Assembly (NCBI GenBank): GCA_000720535.1
Contig: JOAZ01000017.1
Coordinates: forward strand, 1 to 64,000
Length of the DNA stretch: 64,000 nt
Source of the DNA: Streptomyces halstedii
GTDB lineage: Bacteria > Actinomycetota > Actinomycetes > Streptomycetales > Streptomycetaceae
Reading direction: 5' to 3'
Shown here one piece after another: positions 35,042-44,089 of this stretch (the stretch's first letter is position 1; every line of letters starts with the position of its first letter). The notes beneath the pieces were generated by a model. It made no database searches. It was not told where the DNA came from and was given only the letters and a program-made list of their open reading frames with translations. The position numbers and the translations under genes were made by a program.

Positions 35042-38000
35042 GCCCATGACCTCGCGGGCCTGCCGGGACGGGGTCAGGCCGAGGCGCCAGGCCTGCCAGC
35101 CGTCGTCCAGGTCCACACCGCGGTTCAGGATCACCCGGAAGGCATCGGCGCAGTTCGTCAGCTTGACGTCGCGCATCGGGTGGGCGTCCTGGACCAGCTC
35201 CGCGAGCTCCTGCTGCGCCACCGCCGTACCCACCTCGCTGCCGCCGGGCGACGCGTACGGCAGCAGGGTGCACCGCAGGAAGCGGGCCCAGTCGCCGCCC
35301 CGGGCGTCCGCGTACGAGGCGAACAGGCCGATCGCCTCGTCGCACAGCTCCAGCGCCTGGGCGGTGCGGTTGTTGCCGCCGTCGACCAGGGCCAGCTCCA
35401 GGCAGGTCCAGGCCTCCCCGTGGGCCACCCCGATACGTCGGAAGTCGGCCCGCGCGTCCACCAGGAGCTGCCGGGCGAAGCCGGAGTTGCGGAGGTTGCC
35501 GGTCTGCGCGGCCCGCTGGTCGCGGGTGGCCCGGCCCGAGTGGTGGCGGGCGCAGGCCAGGCCGTACACGTCCCGCATGCGGGAGAACATCGTCCGGGAC
35601 CGCTCCAGCTCGCGGACGGCCTGGTCGGTGTCGCCGTCCTCCTCCATCGCCTGCCCCAGGTAGTACAGGGTCCAGGCCTCGCCCCGGGCGTCCTCGTTGG
35701 CGCGGTGCCGGGCCAGCGCCTCGCGCAGCTGCTCCACGGCAGGGGCCGCGTCGCCGTCCAGCAGCCGGGCGCGGGCCAGCTGGGTCAGGGCCCAGGCCTC
35801 GCCGCGTTCGTCCTGGGTGCGGCCGTACAGGTCCAGGGCGACGGACAGTTCCTCCTCGGCGCGGGGAACGTCGCCCAGGCGCAGGCAGACCTGCCCGAGC
35901 TGGAAGTGCGACCAGGCCTCGCCGTGCAGCGACTCGCCCTCCCGGTGCAGGGTGAGCGCGGTGTCGAGCAGGGTCAGGGCCTCGGCGAGATTGGCCCGGT
36001 CGCGTTCGACGGCGGCCAGGGCGTGCATCGACCAGGCGCGGTCCTCGGCCTGGTCGTCGGAGGCCTGGAGGCCGATCGCCTCCCGCAGCCGCGCCGAGGC
36101 CTCGGTCAGATTGCCCTGGTGGTGCAGGGTGATGCCGAGCGAGCAGAGGGCGAGGGCAGCCCCCGCGTCGTTCTCGGCGTCCCGGTAGAGCCCGACGACT
36201 GAGGACAGCGTGGTGCGAGCCTTGTCCAGCTCGCCGAGCTGGCGGGCCGCGATGCCCGTACGCCACTGCACGGACCGCTCCAGCAGACCGCGGTCCACGG
36301 CCTGGGTCAGCTCGCTGATCTCACCGAGCCGGTACAGGTCGCCGCGGAGCAGGCAGTAGTCGCACAGGGCGCCCAGCAGGTGCAGTACGGCCGCCTGGTC
36401 GACGCCCTCCGCGTGCCGCAGCGCCGCGGTGATGAAGCTCGACTCGTCGTCCAGCCAGCGCAGCGCCGCGTCCAGCGAGCTGAAGCCGTGCGACCCGAAC
36501 TGCCCGGCCCGGGTGGACATCTTGCCGTCCACCATGCGGATCACCGCGTCGGCCAGCTCCGCGTAGTTCTGGATGAGGCGTTCCTGCGCGGCGGTGCGCT
36601 CCTGGAGCGGCTCCTCGTCCAGCAGCCGGGCCAGGGCGAAGTCCCGTACGAGGTCGTGCAGCCGGTAGCGCGAGCCCCGCACATGGATGATCAGCCCCGC
36701 CCGCGACAGGCTCTCCAGCAGCCGCCCGGCCTCCTGCTCACCGGCGCCCAGCAGCGACGCGGCCGCCGCCGCGCCGAGACTGGCGCGGCCGGCCAGGGCG
36801 AGCCGCCGCAGCAGCCTCCGGCCCTGCTCGTCCTGGTCGGTGTAGCGCAGCCACAGGGCGCGCTCGACGGGGGTGGCTGAGGCGTACGCCCCGAGTCCCT
36901 CGGCGAGATCGGACCGGGTACGGGAGCCGAGCGCGGAACCCGCGACGCGCAGGGCGAGCGGCAGTCCGCCGCACAGCTCGACGACCAAGTCCGTGGACGG
37001 GTAGTCGTACGGCCCCTGCTCCTTGTCCTGGGCCGACTCCCGCAGCAACTCCTCGGCCCCCGCCGCATCCAGGCCGCCCACGGGCAGCTGGTGCACCCGG
37101 GCCCGGGCGTCGGCGGGCAGGCCGAGGGGTTCGCGGGCGGTGACCAGGACCAGGCTGTCGGAGCGTTCGGGGACGAGGGTCGCGACCTGGGCGGCGTCGG
37201 TGGCGTCGTCCAGGACGACCACCACGGGGGTGCCGGTCAGATGCTGGTGGTACAGCTCGCTCAGGCGCCGCACCTGCTGTTCGGCGGAGGACTGTTCCCG
37301 GAACAGCAACTGCTCCCGGGGCGCGCCCAGCCGGTTGAGCAGGTGCAGCAGCGCGTCCCGGGTGGGCAGCGGCGCCTCGCCGGCCACCTCGCCCCGCAGA
37401 TCGACCACGCACGCCCCCCGGAACTGGTCCCGGAGCGCGTGCGCCGCCCGCACGGCGAGCGCGGTGCGCCCCGAGCCGGGCGCCCCGTGCAGGACGACGA
37501 CGGTCGGCAGGGTCTCGGTCGCCGCGCGGGAGGCGTGCACCCACCGGGCGATCTGTGCCATCTCGGTGCGGCGCCCCGCGAACGGGCCTTCGGCGGCGGG
37601 CAGATGCTGGAAGGACTGGGCCAGCAGCGAGCGGGTGCGGGCGGCGGCGCTGCGGTCCTGGCGGCGCAGTTGCGGCACGACGGAGGCGGCGGACTTCTTC
37701 GGGGTGCGGGTGGCGGCCGTCAGCACGCGCTGCTGGTCGAGGAACGGGCGGATGCCCCGTACCTCCAGCGCCGTGAGCCACTGGAGCCTCAGCTGTTCGG
37801 CGCCGCCGGGCTGGCTCAGCGCACCGGCCCTGCGGTGGGCGGCGGGCCAGTGCGACGCGGTGACCCGGGCGACGGTCGCGGTGGTGCCCGCGACGGCGAC
37901 GACGGCGCCCGCGCCGAAGGCGAGACCGGTCTCCGTACCGAACGCGAGGTCCGCCCCGAACGCGGCCGCCGCGGCAACACCGGTCACCAGCAACGGCGTG

Positions 38001-38242
38001 GACATGGTCGCCTTGGTGAAGCGCTGCCCGAGCGGCCGCCGCGCGGCCTGCGCCGCGTCGAGCGCCTGGGTGTACGCGGCGTACTCCTCGGCGGCGCCCG
38101 CCGCCATCGTGTCCAGCGCGCCCCGCGCACGCGCCAGCAGTGCGCCGGTGTCCGTCCGCCCGCCGGTGCGCCGTGCCTCTTCCTCCACGGCCCGTACCAA
38201 CAGCCGTTCGGCGTCGGCCCGATGGCTGTCCCGCATCGCCAT
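35006..38242 (-). CDS. STAND-type NTPase with TPR repeats
   Basis: 1078-aa multidomain protein. Residues 1-75 are helical. Residues ~82-125 form two hydrophobic membrane-like segments. A ~90-residue linker follows. The NB-ARC-like NTPase (~220-490) has Walker A GAPGSGRT (253-260), Walker B VVVVLDD and GLPLALRVAGSAL. A winged-helix-like part is followed by about ten TPRs (~600-1020; e.g. GEAWSHFQLGQVCLRLGD, GEAWALTQLARARLLDGD). There is no SARP DNA-binding domain. Such proteins are signal-activated hubs and some defend against phage; the membrane-like N-terminus could be the effector. GGGG lies before ATG 38242. It ends in a tandem repeat. Confidence 0.83.
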   Translation of the reverse strand: MAMRDSHRADAERLLVRAVEEEARRTGGRTDTGALLARARGALDTMAAGAAEEYAAYTQALDAAQAARRPLGQRFTKATMSTPLLVTGVAAAAAFGADLAFGTETGLAFGAGAVVAVAGTTATVARVTASHWPAAHRRAGALSQPGGAEQLRLQWLTALEVRGIRPFLDQQRVLTAATRTPKKSAASVVPQLRRQDRSAAARTRSLLAQSFQHLPAAEGPFAGRRTEMAQIARWVHASRAATETLPTVVVLHGAPGSGRTALAVRAAHALRDQFRGACVVDLRGEVAGEAPLPTRDALLHLLNRLGAPREQLLFREQSSAEQQVRRLSELYHQHLTGTPVVVVLDDATDAAQVATLVPERSDSLVLVTAREPLGLPADARARVHQLPVGGLDAAGAEELLRESAQDKEQGPYDYPSTDLVVELCGGLPLALRVAGSALGSRTRSDLAEGLGAYASATPVERALWLRYTDQDEQGRRLLRRLALAGRASLGAAAAASLLGAGEQEAGRLLESLSRAGLIIHVRGSRYRLHDLVRDFALARLLDEEPLQERTAAQERLIQNYAELADAVIRMVDGKMSTRAGQFGSHGFSSLDAALRWLDDESSFITAALRHAEGVDQAAVLHLLGALCDYCLLRGDLYRLGEISELTQAVDRGLLERSVQWRTGIAARQLGELDKARTTLSSVVGLYRDAENDAGAALALCSLGITLHHQGNLTEASARLREAIGLQASDDQAEDRAWSMHALAAVERDRANLAEALTLLDTALTLHREGESLHGEAWSHFQLGQVCLRLGDVPRAEEELSVALDLYGRTQDERGEAWALTQLARARLLDGDAAPAVEQLREALARHRANEDARGEAWTLYYLGQAMEEDGDTDQAVRELERSRTMFSRMRDVYGLACARHHSGRATRDQRAAQTGNLRNSGFARQLLVDARADFRRIGVAHGEAWTCLELALVDGGNNRTAQALELCDEAIGLFASYADARGGDWARFLRCTLLPYASPGGSEVGTAVAQQELAELVQDAHPMRDVKLTNCADAFRVILNRGVDLDDGWQAWRLGLTPSRQAREVMGVPVGAGPRPVR

Positions 38243-38442
38243 ACGTCCCCCTCGTGTGTCGCCCGTCGGCCGGTCGTGGCCGCGTCCGTCGTGTGGATCG
38301 CCCAGTCTCCTGCGTCGGGCGCCCGCGCGACAGGGAGTCCGCGAGACTACGCCCCGACAGTCGTACGGAAGGGGAACGCCGTACGCGAACGGCCGGGGGC
38401 CCCACCGGGCGGGGCGTGCCGTCCGCGCCCCCCCCGACGCGG

Positions 38443-39183
38443 TCAGTCCGTCTTCGCCGGGGTGTCTTCGGCCGCGTCGCCCACCGTGTCGGTCACCGTG
38501 TCGGTCACCGGCGGGCGACAGGCGTCGAGCCAGCGCTCGCTGCGGGCGATGTGCGCCGCCGCCGCGGCCGAGGCCGCGGCCGGGTCGCGGTCGGCCAGCG
38601 CCTTGACGATCGCCCGGTGGTCCTCGTCGCCGGTCCGCTTGAACTCGGCGCCTTCCGGCAGGGTGAACACCTGGTAGTGGCGTGAGCGGGCGCGGAAGAC
38701 GGCCAGGAGCGACTCCATCGAGGGGCTGCCGCCGATCCGCGCGATCTCCGCGTGGAAGCGGTGGTCGTACTCCGAGAACTCCGCCGGATCGTCGGTGGCC
38801 TCGATCGTTCTGAGGTACCCGCGAAGGGTCTCCAGCGATTCGGGCGTGATACGGGCCGCGGCCTGCGCCATGACGTACGACTCCAGGACGCGGCGGATCT
38901 CGAACAGTTCCAGCAGGCCGTCGAGCGGTACCAGTTCGACCGTCAGGGCCAGCCTGCCGAGGAGATCCTCCGGGCGCAGCTGCGAGACGAAGGTGCCGGA
39001 GCCGTGGCGCGCCCGCACCGCGCCCAGGGCGGCGAGCATGCGTACCGCCTCGCGCAGGGAGCTGCGGGAGACCCCGAGCTCCGCGCACAGGTCGTTCTCC
39101 GGCGGAAAACGCTGACCGGGACCGAGGCGGCCGCTGGAGATCATGCGGCGGAGGCCGTGGAACGCCTTGTCGACTGCGGACAT
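38443..39183 (-). CDS. GntR (FadR subfamily) regulator
   Basis: 246 aa. N-terminal winged helix (GLRRMISSGRLGPGQRFPPENDLCAELGVSRSSLREAVRMLAALG) and a helical FCD ligand domain (~90-225) with metal-binding histidines in YDHRFHAEIA and EDHRAIVKAL. The tail repeats TDTV because of a 15-bp DNA duplication. GGGAGGATCG precedes the ATG. It is divergent from the aminotransferase-transporter operon and is its likely regulator, probably sensing an organic acid or amino-acid-like molecule. Confidence 0.92.
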   Translation of the reverse strand: MSAVDKAFHGLRRMISSGRLGPGQRFPPENDLCAELGVSRSSLREAVRMLAALGAVRARHGSGTFVSQLRPEDLLGRLALTVELVPLDGLLELFEIRRVLESYVMAQAAARITPESLETLRGYLRTIEATDDPAEFSEYDHRFHAEIARIGGSPSMESLLAVFRARSRHYQVFTLPEGAEFKRTGDEDHRAIVKALADRDPAAASAAAAAHIARSERWLDACRPPVTDTVTDTVGDAAEDTPAKTD

Positions 39184-39282
39184 CGATCCTCCCGTATGGG
39201 CCCGGCTTGAGTCGGCCCGAGGGGAGTCATCGTACGCATTGGCGCCCAGAAGTGAACTCGTCTGATAACTCTGCCCCAACTC

Positions 39283-39349
39283 TTGTCGTGGAGGGCCGTC
39301 CGGCGTAAGGATTAAGCCAAGTCAACAGACCTCTTTTGATGCCTGTCTG
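39283..39349 (+). promoter_or_regulatory. Promoter region of the aminotransferase-transporter operon
   Basis: TTGTCG (39283-39288) and TAAGGA (39306-39311) are spaced 17 bp. Downstream, CAGAC (39326-39330) and GTCTG (39345-39349) form an inverted repeat with a 14-bp centre that may bind the GntR protein. Confidence 0.4.
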
Positions 39350-39384
39350 ATGTCTGCCCCCTGTCCGGCCCGCTTGGGAGCCCC

Positions 39385-40623
39385 GTGAGCACGACAGATC
39401 CCACCCCCGCACCGCCCCCGCTGGAGTTGGCCGACGGCCGCCCCGCCATCGCCGCCTGGTCGCTCGATCCGGCGGTCACCCACCTGAACCACGGGTCGTT
39501 CGGGGCGGTCCCGCTCCTCGCCCAGGAAGAGCAGAACCGGCTGCGCCGGCAGATGGACGCCTCACCCGTGGAGTGGTTTCCGGCGCTGCCCGGGAAGGTC
39601 GCGGCCGCACGGAGGGCCATCGCCGCCCACCTGCGGGTGGCGGCCGACGACCTGGCCCTCGTGCCCAACGCCAGCGCCGGCGCGAGCGTCGTCTACGGCA
39701 ACCTCCCCGCGCGCCCCGGTGGCGACGTCCTGGTCACCGACCACGGCTACGGTGCCGTGACCATGGGGGCCGAGCGCCTGGCCCGGCGCTGGGGCGGACG
39801 GGTACGCACGGCCCATGTGCCGCTCGACGCCGACGCCGACACCGCCTACGCGTGCGTCGTCGAGGCGATGGGCGGGGCGACCGGCCTCGTCGTCATCGAC
39901 CACATCACCTCCGCGACCGCGCGCTGGATGCCCGTCGCGCGGATCGCCGCGGCGGCCCGCGAACGCGGCATCCCGGTCCTCGTGGACGGGGCACACGTGC
40001 CCGGACTGGCCGACGCCCCCCTCGACGGCCTCCACTGCGACTTCTGGATCGGCAACCTCCACAAGTTCGGCTGCGCCCCGCGCGGCACGGCGGCGCTGGT
40101 CGCGCGGGGCGCACTGCGCGACGGCCTCCACCCGCTGATCGACTCCTGGGGAGCCGGCGAACCCTTCCCGGAACGCTTCGACACCCAGGGGACCGTCGAC
40201 GCCACCAGCTACCTCGCCACCCCCACCGCCCTCGGCTTCATCGAGGACACCTGGGGATGGGGGAGGGCCCGCACCTACATGTGTGAACTCGCCGACCACG
40301 CGGAGCGGATCATCGGCGCGGCGTTCTCCGACCTGACCGGTGAGGACTGCGCCGTCGACGTGGGCATGCCGGTCAGCGCGCTCCGGCTGGTGCGGATTCC
40401 CGCGCCGCTGGCCGCCACCCACGCCGAGGCCGACGCGCTGCGGGACCGGATGGCACGGGAGCTGGGGGTCGCGGCGGCCTTCACCAGTTTCGGGGGCGTC
40501 GGCTACCTGCGCCTCTCGACGCATGTGTACAACACGGCCGCCGACTTCGAGTACTTCGCCGAACGCTGCGTCCCCGTGCTCGGCGCGTGGTCCCGCAACC
40601 AGACACACAAAGGACAGCGATGA
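39385..40623 (+). CDS. Class V aminotransferase (isopenicillin-N-epimerase-like)
   Basis: 412-aa PLP fold-type I enzyme. It has the family start THLNHGSFGAVP, LVPNASAGASVVYGNL, LVDGAHVPGLADAPLD and the PLP lysine in FWIGNLHKFGCAPRG. Relatives are epimerases, desulfurases or C-S lyases, so the reaction cannot be fixed. GTG 39385 follows GGGAG. Its last codons overlap the next gene (ATGA), coupling it to a sugar-type ABC importer. That suggests the imported compound is its substrate. Regulated, probably, by the divergent GntR protein. Confidence 0.85.
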   Translation: MSTTDPTPAPPPLELADGRPAIAAWSLDPAVTHLNHGSFGAVPLLAQEEQNRLRRQMDASPVEWFPALPGKVAAARRAIAAHLRVAADDLALVPNASAGASVVYGNLPARPGGDVLVTDHGYGAVTMGAERLARRWGGRVRTAHVPLDADADTAYACVVEAMGGATGLVVIDHITSATARWMPVARIAAAARERGIPVLVDGAHVPGLADAPLDGLHCDFWIGNLHKFGCAPRGTAALVARGALRDGLHPLIDSWGAGEPFPERFDTQGTVDATSYLATPTALGFIEDTWGWGRARTYMCELADHAERIIGAAFSDLTGEDCAVDVGMPVSALRLVRIPAPLAATHAEADALRDRMARELGVAAAFTSFGGVGYLRLSTHVYNTAADFEYFAERCVPVLGAWSRNQTHKGQR

Positions 40624-41924
40624 AACGCAGGAACGCGGTCGCCGCTCTCGGCCTCGCTCTGACCATGACCGTGACCGGATGCTCCGCCATGGGCGGACCC
40701 GGCGACGGGACCGTCACGCTGAACATGGTCGAGAGTCTGACCAACCCCGCCCGCACACAGGTGCTGAAGCAGCTCATCGCGGACTTCGAGAAGCGGAACC
40801 CGAAGATCAAGGTCAATCTGGTCTCGCCGCCGACCAGCCAGGCGGACCAGAAGATGCAGCAGATGCTCCAGTCCGGCAGCGGCGTCGACACGCTGGAGGT
40901 GCGGGACATCACCGTCGGCTCCTGGTCGAACAACGGCTGGCTGTACGACATGAGCGAGGACCTCACGGGCTGGTCCGGCTGGCGGGGACTGACCGAGAAC
41001 GCCGTCGAGGCCGCCACGGACGCCAAGGGCCGGACGTACTTCGTGCCCTACGGCTTCTACGGGATGAGTCTCTTCTACCGGACCGACCTCACCGCCGAGG
41101 CCGGACGCGACAAGCCGCCGCGCACCTGGGACGAGCTGGTGGAACAGGCGAGCGCCATCCAGGACACCAGCAAGCGCCGGTACGGGTACGCCTTCCGGGG
41201 CGGCCCCAACGCGAGCAGCAACGTCACGGCGATCATCGAAGCGTATGCCGCCGACCGGCTCGACCCGGCCAACGGCTACCGGCTGACCGACGGACGCACG
41301 GTCTTCTCCGCTCCGGAGGCGAGCGCGGCGTTGGAGAAGTACGTCGAGCTCTTCAAGAAGGGCTCGCCGCCGTCCTCCATCGCCTGGGGCTACCCGGAAA
41401 TGGTCGAGGGGTTCGCCAACGGATCCACCGCGTTCCTGCTCCAGGACCCGGAAGTGATCGCGACGCTGCGCGAGTCGAAGGCGATCGACGAGAAGCAGTG
41501 GAGCACGGCACCTCTGCTCGCCGGTCCGGGAGGCAAGGCGGTCCAGCCGCTCGCCACCGCCGGCTGGGGCGTCGCCAGGGGCAGCAAGCACAAGGCCGAG
41601 GCCGTCAAGCTGGTCGAATTCCTGTCGCAGGGCGAGGCGTCGGCCACCTTCGCCAAGGAGAACAGCCTCATCCCGATCCTGAAGCAGGCCGACGAGGACC
41701 CGTTTTACCGGACCGGCCCGTGGGCCAGTTACGTGGCGATGAACCAGGCCCCGGACACGTACCTCACCGTCACCCAGCCCCGTGACGCGCCCTGGTTCAC
41801 CGAGTGGACGCAGAAGGCCGACGCGGACGTCCAGAAGATGCTGCTCGGCAAGATGACGCCGAAGCGGCTGCTCGACGACTGGGACGCGTACTGGACCGCC
41901 AAGTGGAAGAACGGGAAGAGCTGA
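40620..41924 (+). CDS. ABC importer substrate-binding lipoprotein (CUT1/MalE type)
   Basis: 434-aa lipoprotein. The signal peptide KRRNAVAALGLALTMTVTGC gives acyl-Cys at ~21. The mature part is a type-1 extracellular solute-binding fold (VTLNMVESLTNPARTQVLKQLIADFEK, YGFYGMSLFYRTDL, FANGSTAFLLQDPEVIATL). It captures a carbohydrate-like ligand outside the membrane and passes it to the two permeases that follow. The start overlaps the aminotransferase stop. Confidence 0.92.
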   Translation: MKRRNAVAALGLALTMTVTGCSAMGGPGDGTVTLNMVESLTNPARTQVLKQLIADFEKRNPKIKVNLVSPPTSQADQKMQQMLQSGSGVDTLEVRDITVGSWSNNGWLYDMSEDLTGWSGWRGLTENAVEAATDAKGRTYFVPYGFYGMSLFYRTDLTAEAGRDKPPRTWDELVEQASAIQDTSKRRYGYAFRGGPNASSNVTAIIEAYAADRLDPANGYRLTDGRTVFSAPEASAALEKYVELFKKGSPPSSIAWGYPEMVEGFANGSTAFLLQDPEVIATLRESKAIDEKQWSTAPLLAGPGGKAVQPLATAGWGVARGSKHKAEAVKLVEFLSQGEASATFAKENSLIPILKQADEDPFYRTGPWASYVAMNQAPDTYLTVTQPRDAPWFTEWTQKADADVQKMLLGKMTPKRLLDDWDAYWTAKWKNGKS

Positions 41925-41925
41925 C

Positions 41926-42921
41926 ATGCGGGCGGGCACAGAGCTTTCGGAACACCCACCGGTGCGGCGGCCCTCCCGCAAGGGGCGCAAGGAGGCCGCC
42001 CGCCCGGCGCGAAGGCAGGACGGCGGCCGGCGCAAGCGTGAGTTCACCGCGCGCCGGGGTGCCATGATCGCCGGCTTCATGTCACCGGCCGTGATCTTCG
42101 TGGCGGTGTTCACGTACTACCCGATGGTGGCCGGCAGCCAGATGGCCTTCCGCCACTGGGACCTGGCGGATCTCACCGACACCTCCTTCGCCGGCCTGGC
42201 CAACTTCAAGGAGATCTTCGACGACCCGCTGTGGGGCACCGTGCTGAGCAACACCGCCCTGTGGGTGGTCGCCTCGATCGTGCCCCAACTCGTGATCGGA
42301 TTCGCGCTGGCCCTGTGGCTGCGGCGCCGCTTCCGCTTCCGCGGCCTCTACCAGGCGCTGATCTTCTTCCCCTGGGCCATCTCCGGATTCCTGATCGGTG
42401 TCCTGTTCCGGTGGATGTTCAACAGCGAGTTCGGGGTCGTCAACGACCTGCTGATGAAGGCGCGCCTGATCGACGAGCCGGTGGCATGGCTGGCCGATCC
42501 CCATACCGCCATGGTCGTGATCATCGTCGCCAACATCTGGTACGGCGTGACCTTCTTCGCCATCATGATCCTCGCCGCCCTCCAGTCCGTACCTGACGAG
42601 GTCTACGAAGCCGCGGCGCTGGACGGAGCGGGCAAGGCGCGCACGCTGTTCCAGATCACGATCCCGTACATCCGGACGATGCTCGCCCTGACCGTGCTGC
42701 TGCGCATCATCTGGATCTTCAATTTCCCGGACATCATCTTCGGGACCACGGGCGGCGGGCCGAACAACGAGACCCACATCGTGACCACCTGGATGATCCA
42801 CATCACCCAGCAGGGGGATTACGGCAAGGCGTCCGCCCTCGGCCTGCTGGTGGTCGCCGGGCTCCTGCTGTTCTCCGTCTTCTACCTCACGGCCACCCGC
42901 GAGAAGGGAGCGAAGTCGTGA
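41926..42921 (+). CDS. CUT1 ABC importer permease, MalF-like
   Basis: 331-aa inner-membrane subunit with six helices after a long basic N-terminus (about 45 residues rich in Arg/Lys). The EAA loop EVYEAAALDGAGKARTLFQITIPYI binds the ATPase. It starts 1 nt after the binding-protein stop and ends overlapping the next permease (GTGA). No ATPase gene is in the operon, so a shared ATPase such as MsiK, known to serve many Streptomyces CUT1 systems, probably powers it. Confidence 0.92.
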   Translation: MRAGTELSEHPPVRRPSRKGRKEAARPARRQDGGRRKREFTARRGAMIAGFMSPAVIFVAVFTYYPMVAGSQMAFRHWDLADLTDTSFAGLANFKEIFDDPLWGTVLSNTALWVVASIVPQLVIGFALALWLRRRFRFRGLYQALIFFPWAISGFLIGVLFRWMFNSEFGVVNDLLMKARLIDEPVAWLADPHTAMVVIIVANIWYGVTFFAIMILAALQSVPDEVYEAAALDGAGKARTLFQITIPYIRTMLALTVLLRIIWIFNFPDIIFGTTGGGPNNETHIVTTWMIHITQQGDYGKASALGLLVVAGLLLFSVFYLTATREKGAKS

Positions 42922-43754
42922 ACACCAAGGAGTCCACGGCCGGAAAGACCGTCAGGATCGTCTTCCTCACGCTCTGGCTGATCTTCACCGTCTTCCCGTT
43001 GTACTGGATCACGATCACCTCGTTCAAACCGCCCGGCGCCATCTTCGCCTTTCCTCTGTCGTACTGGCCCGAGGAATTCTCCCTGGACAACTACGCGGGG
43101 TTGTTCGACAAGGCCGAGTTCGGTACGTATCTCGTCAACAGTCTGATCGTGGCCACCGTCGCCGGTGTGCTGGCCACCGCCATCTCGATGCTGTCGGCCT
43201 ATGTGCTGGCCCGATTCGAGTTCCGCAGCAAGGGCGCCCTCCTCATGGCGGCCCTGGTCACCCAGATGATTCCCGCCTTCATCGCCCTGGGGCCGCTGTA
43301 TCTGCTGATGACCGATCTGCGACTCGTCGACAACCGCTTCGGGCTCGTCCTCGTCTACGTCGCGGTCTGCATTCCGTTCTGCACGGTGATGCTCCGCGGA
43401 TTCTTCGAGAACATCCCCGACACCCTCGAAGAAGCGGCCATGATCGACGGCTGTTCACGCTTCGGGGCACTGTTCCGGGTGCTGCTGCCGGTGATGAGGC
43501 CGGGCATCATCGCGGCCTTCATATTCAACTTCGTCAACTGCTGGAACGAACTCTTCCTCTCCGTCACGCTGATGAACAGCGACGACAACAAGACCGTCCC
43601 GACCGCGTTGAACGGCTTCATCTCCAGTTTCAACATCGACTGGGGCTCCATGTCCGCCGCCGCCGTCCTGACCATCCTGCCCACCATGGTGCTTTTCGCC
43701 TTCGCCAGCAGGCACATCGTCCAAGGACTCACGGCGGGCGCGGTCAAGGGCTGA
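42918..43754 (+). CDS. CUT1 ABC importer permease, MalG-like
   Basis: 278-aa partner permease with six helices (first at FLTLWLIFTVFPLYWITITSF). The EAA loop DTLEEAAMIDGCSRFGALFRVLLPVMRPGI is intact. GTG 42918 overlaps the preceding stop by 4 nt, so the subunits are made in equal amounts. Last gene of the operon. Confidence 0.93.
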   Translation: MNTKESTAGKTVRIVFLTLWLIFTVFPLYWITITSFKPPGAIFAFPLSYWPEEFSLDNYAGLFDKAEFGTYLVNSLIVATVAGVLATAISMLSAYVLARFEFRSKGALLMAALVTQMIPAFIALGPLYLLMTDLRLVDNRFGLVLVYVAVCIPFCTVMLRGFFENIPDTLEEAAMIDGCSRFGALFRVLLPVMRPGIIAAFIFNFVNCWNELFLSVTLMNSDDNKTVPTALNGFISSFNIDWGSMSAAAVLTILPTMVLFAFASRHIVQGLTAGAVKG

Positions 43755-44089
43755 CGACCTTTTCTCCGTACCCGTACCCGTACCCGCACTTTTCCCTTTC
43801 CCGCCTCCGTCACCTGTCCCCATTCCCGTCCCTACGGCCGGTGCGCGCCGTGAACGACCCCCGGTGAAAAGGCGTTTCGTCGGCCCACCGGGGGCGGTCC
43901 GCATGCGCGGAATTCCTTCGGCGGCCGCCCCCGCTTCGTTCGAAGCCTTTCTGTGCGGATCTCCTTGACGCCGATTGTTCCGTGCGCTCAACTCTTCACG
44001 CAGCAAGGTCGCCCCTGTATCGAAATCCGACCGCGACGCTCCTTGGAATTTCCTCGACAAGTTGATCGCGCGGCATAGGGAAGGTAGAA
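43755..44089. other. 335-bp gene-free region with hairpin
   Basis: It begins with CCGTAC repeats (43768-43785). A perfect 8-bp stem CCCCCGGT (43858-43865) / ACCGGGGG (43887-43894) with a long loop may end the transporter transcript. TTGACG (43965-43970) could be a -35 for the peptidase gene, but no matching -10 is clear. The DNA near the peptidase is less GC-rich than the surroundings. Confidence 0.45.

Noticed and set aside
35006-39088. 1360-codon version of the STAND gene
   Set aside because: The region beyond 38242 overlaps the GntR gene in another frame and lacks domain features; a ribosome site supports ATG 38242.
39385-40623. Isopenicillin N epimerase (cephamycin pathway)
   Set aside because: No beta-lactam biosynthetic genes are nearby and the gene is coupled to an importer; only fold-level similarity is supported.
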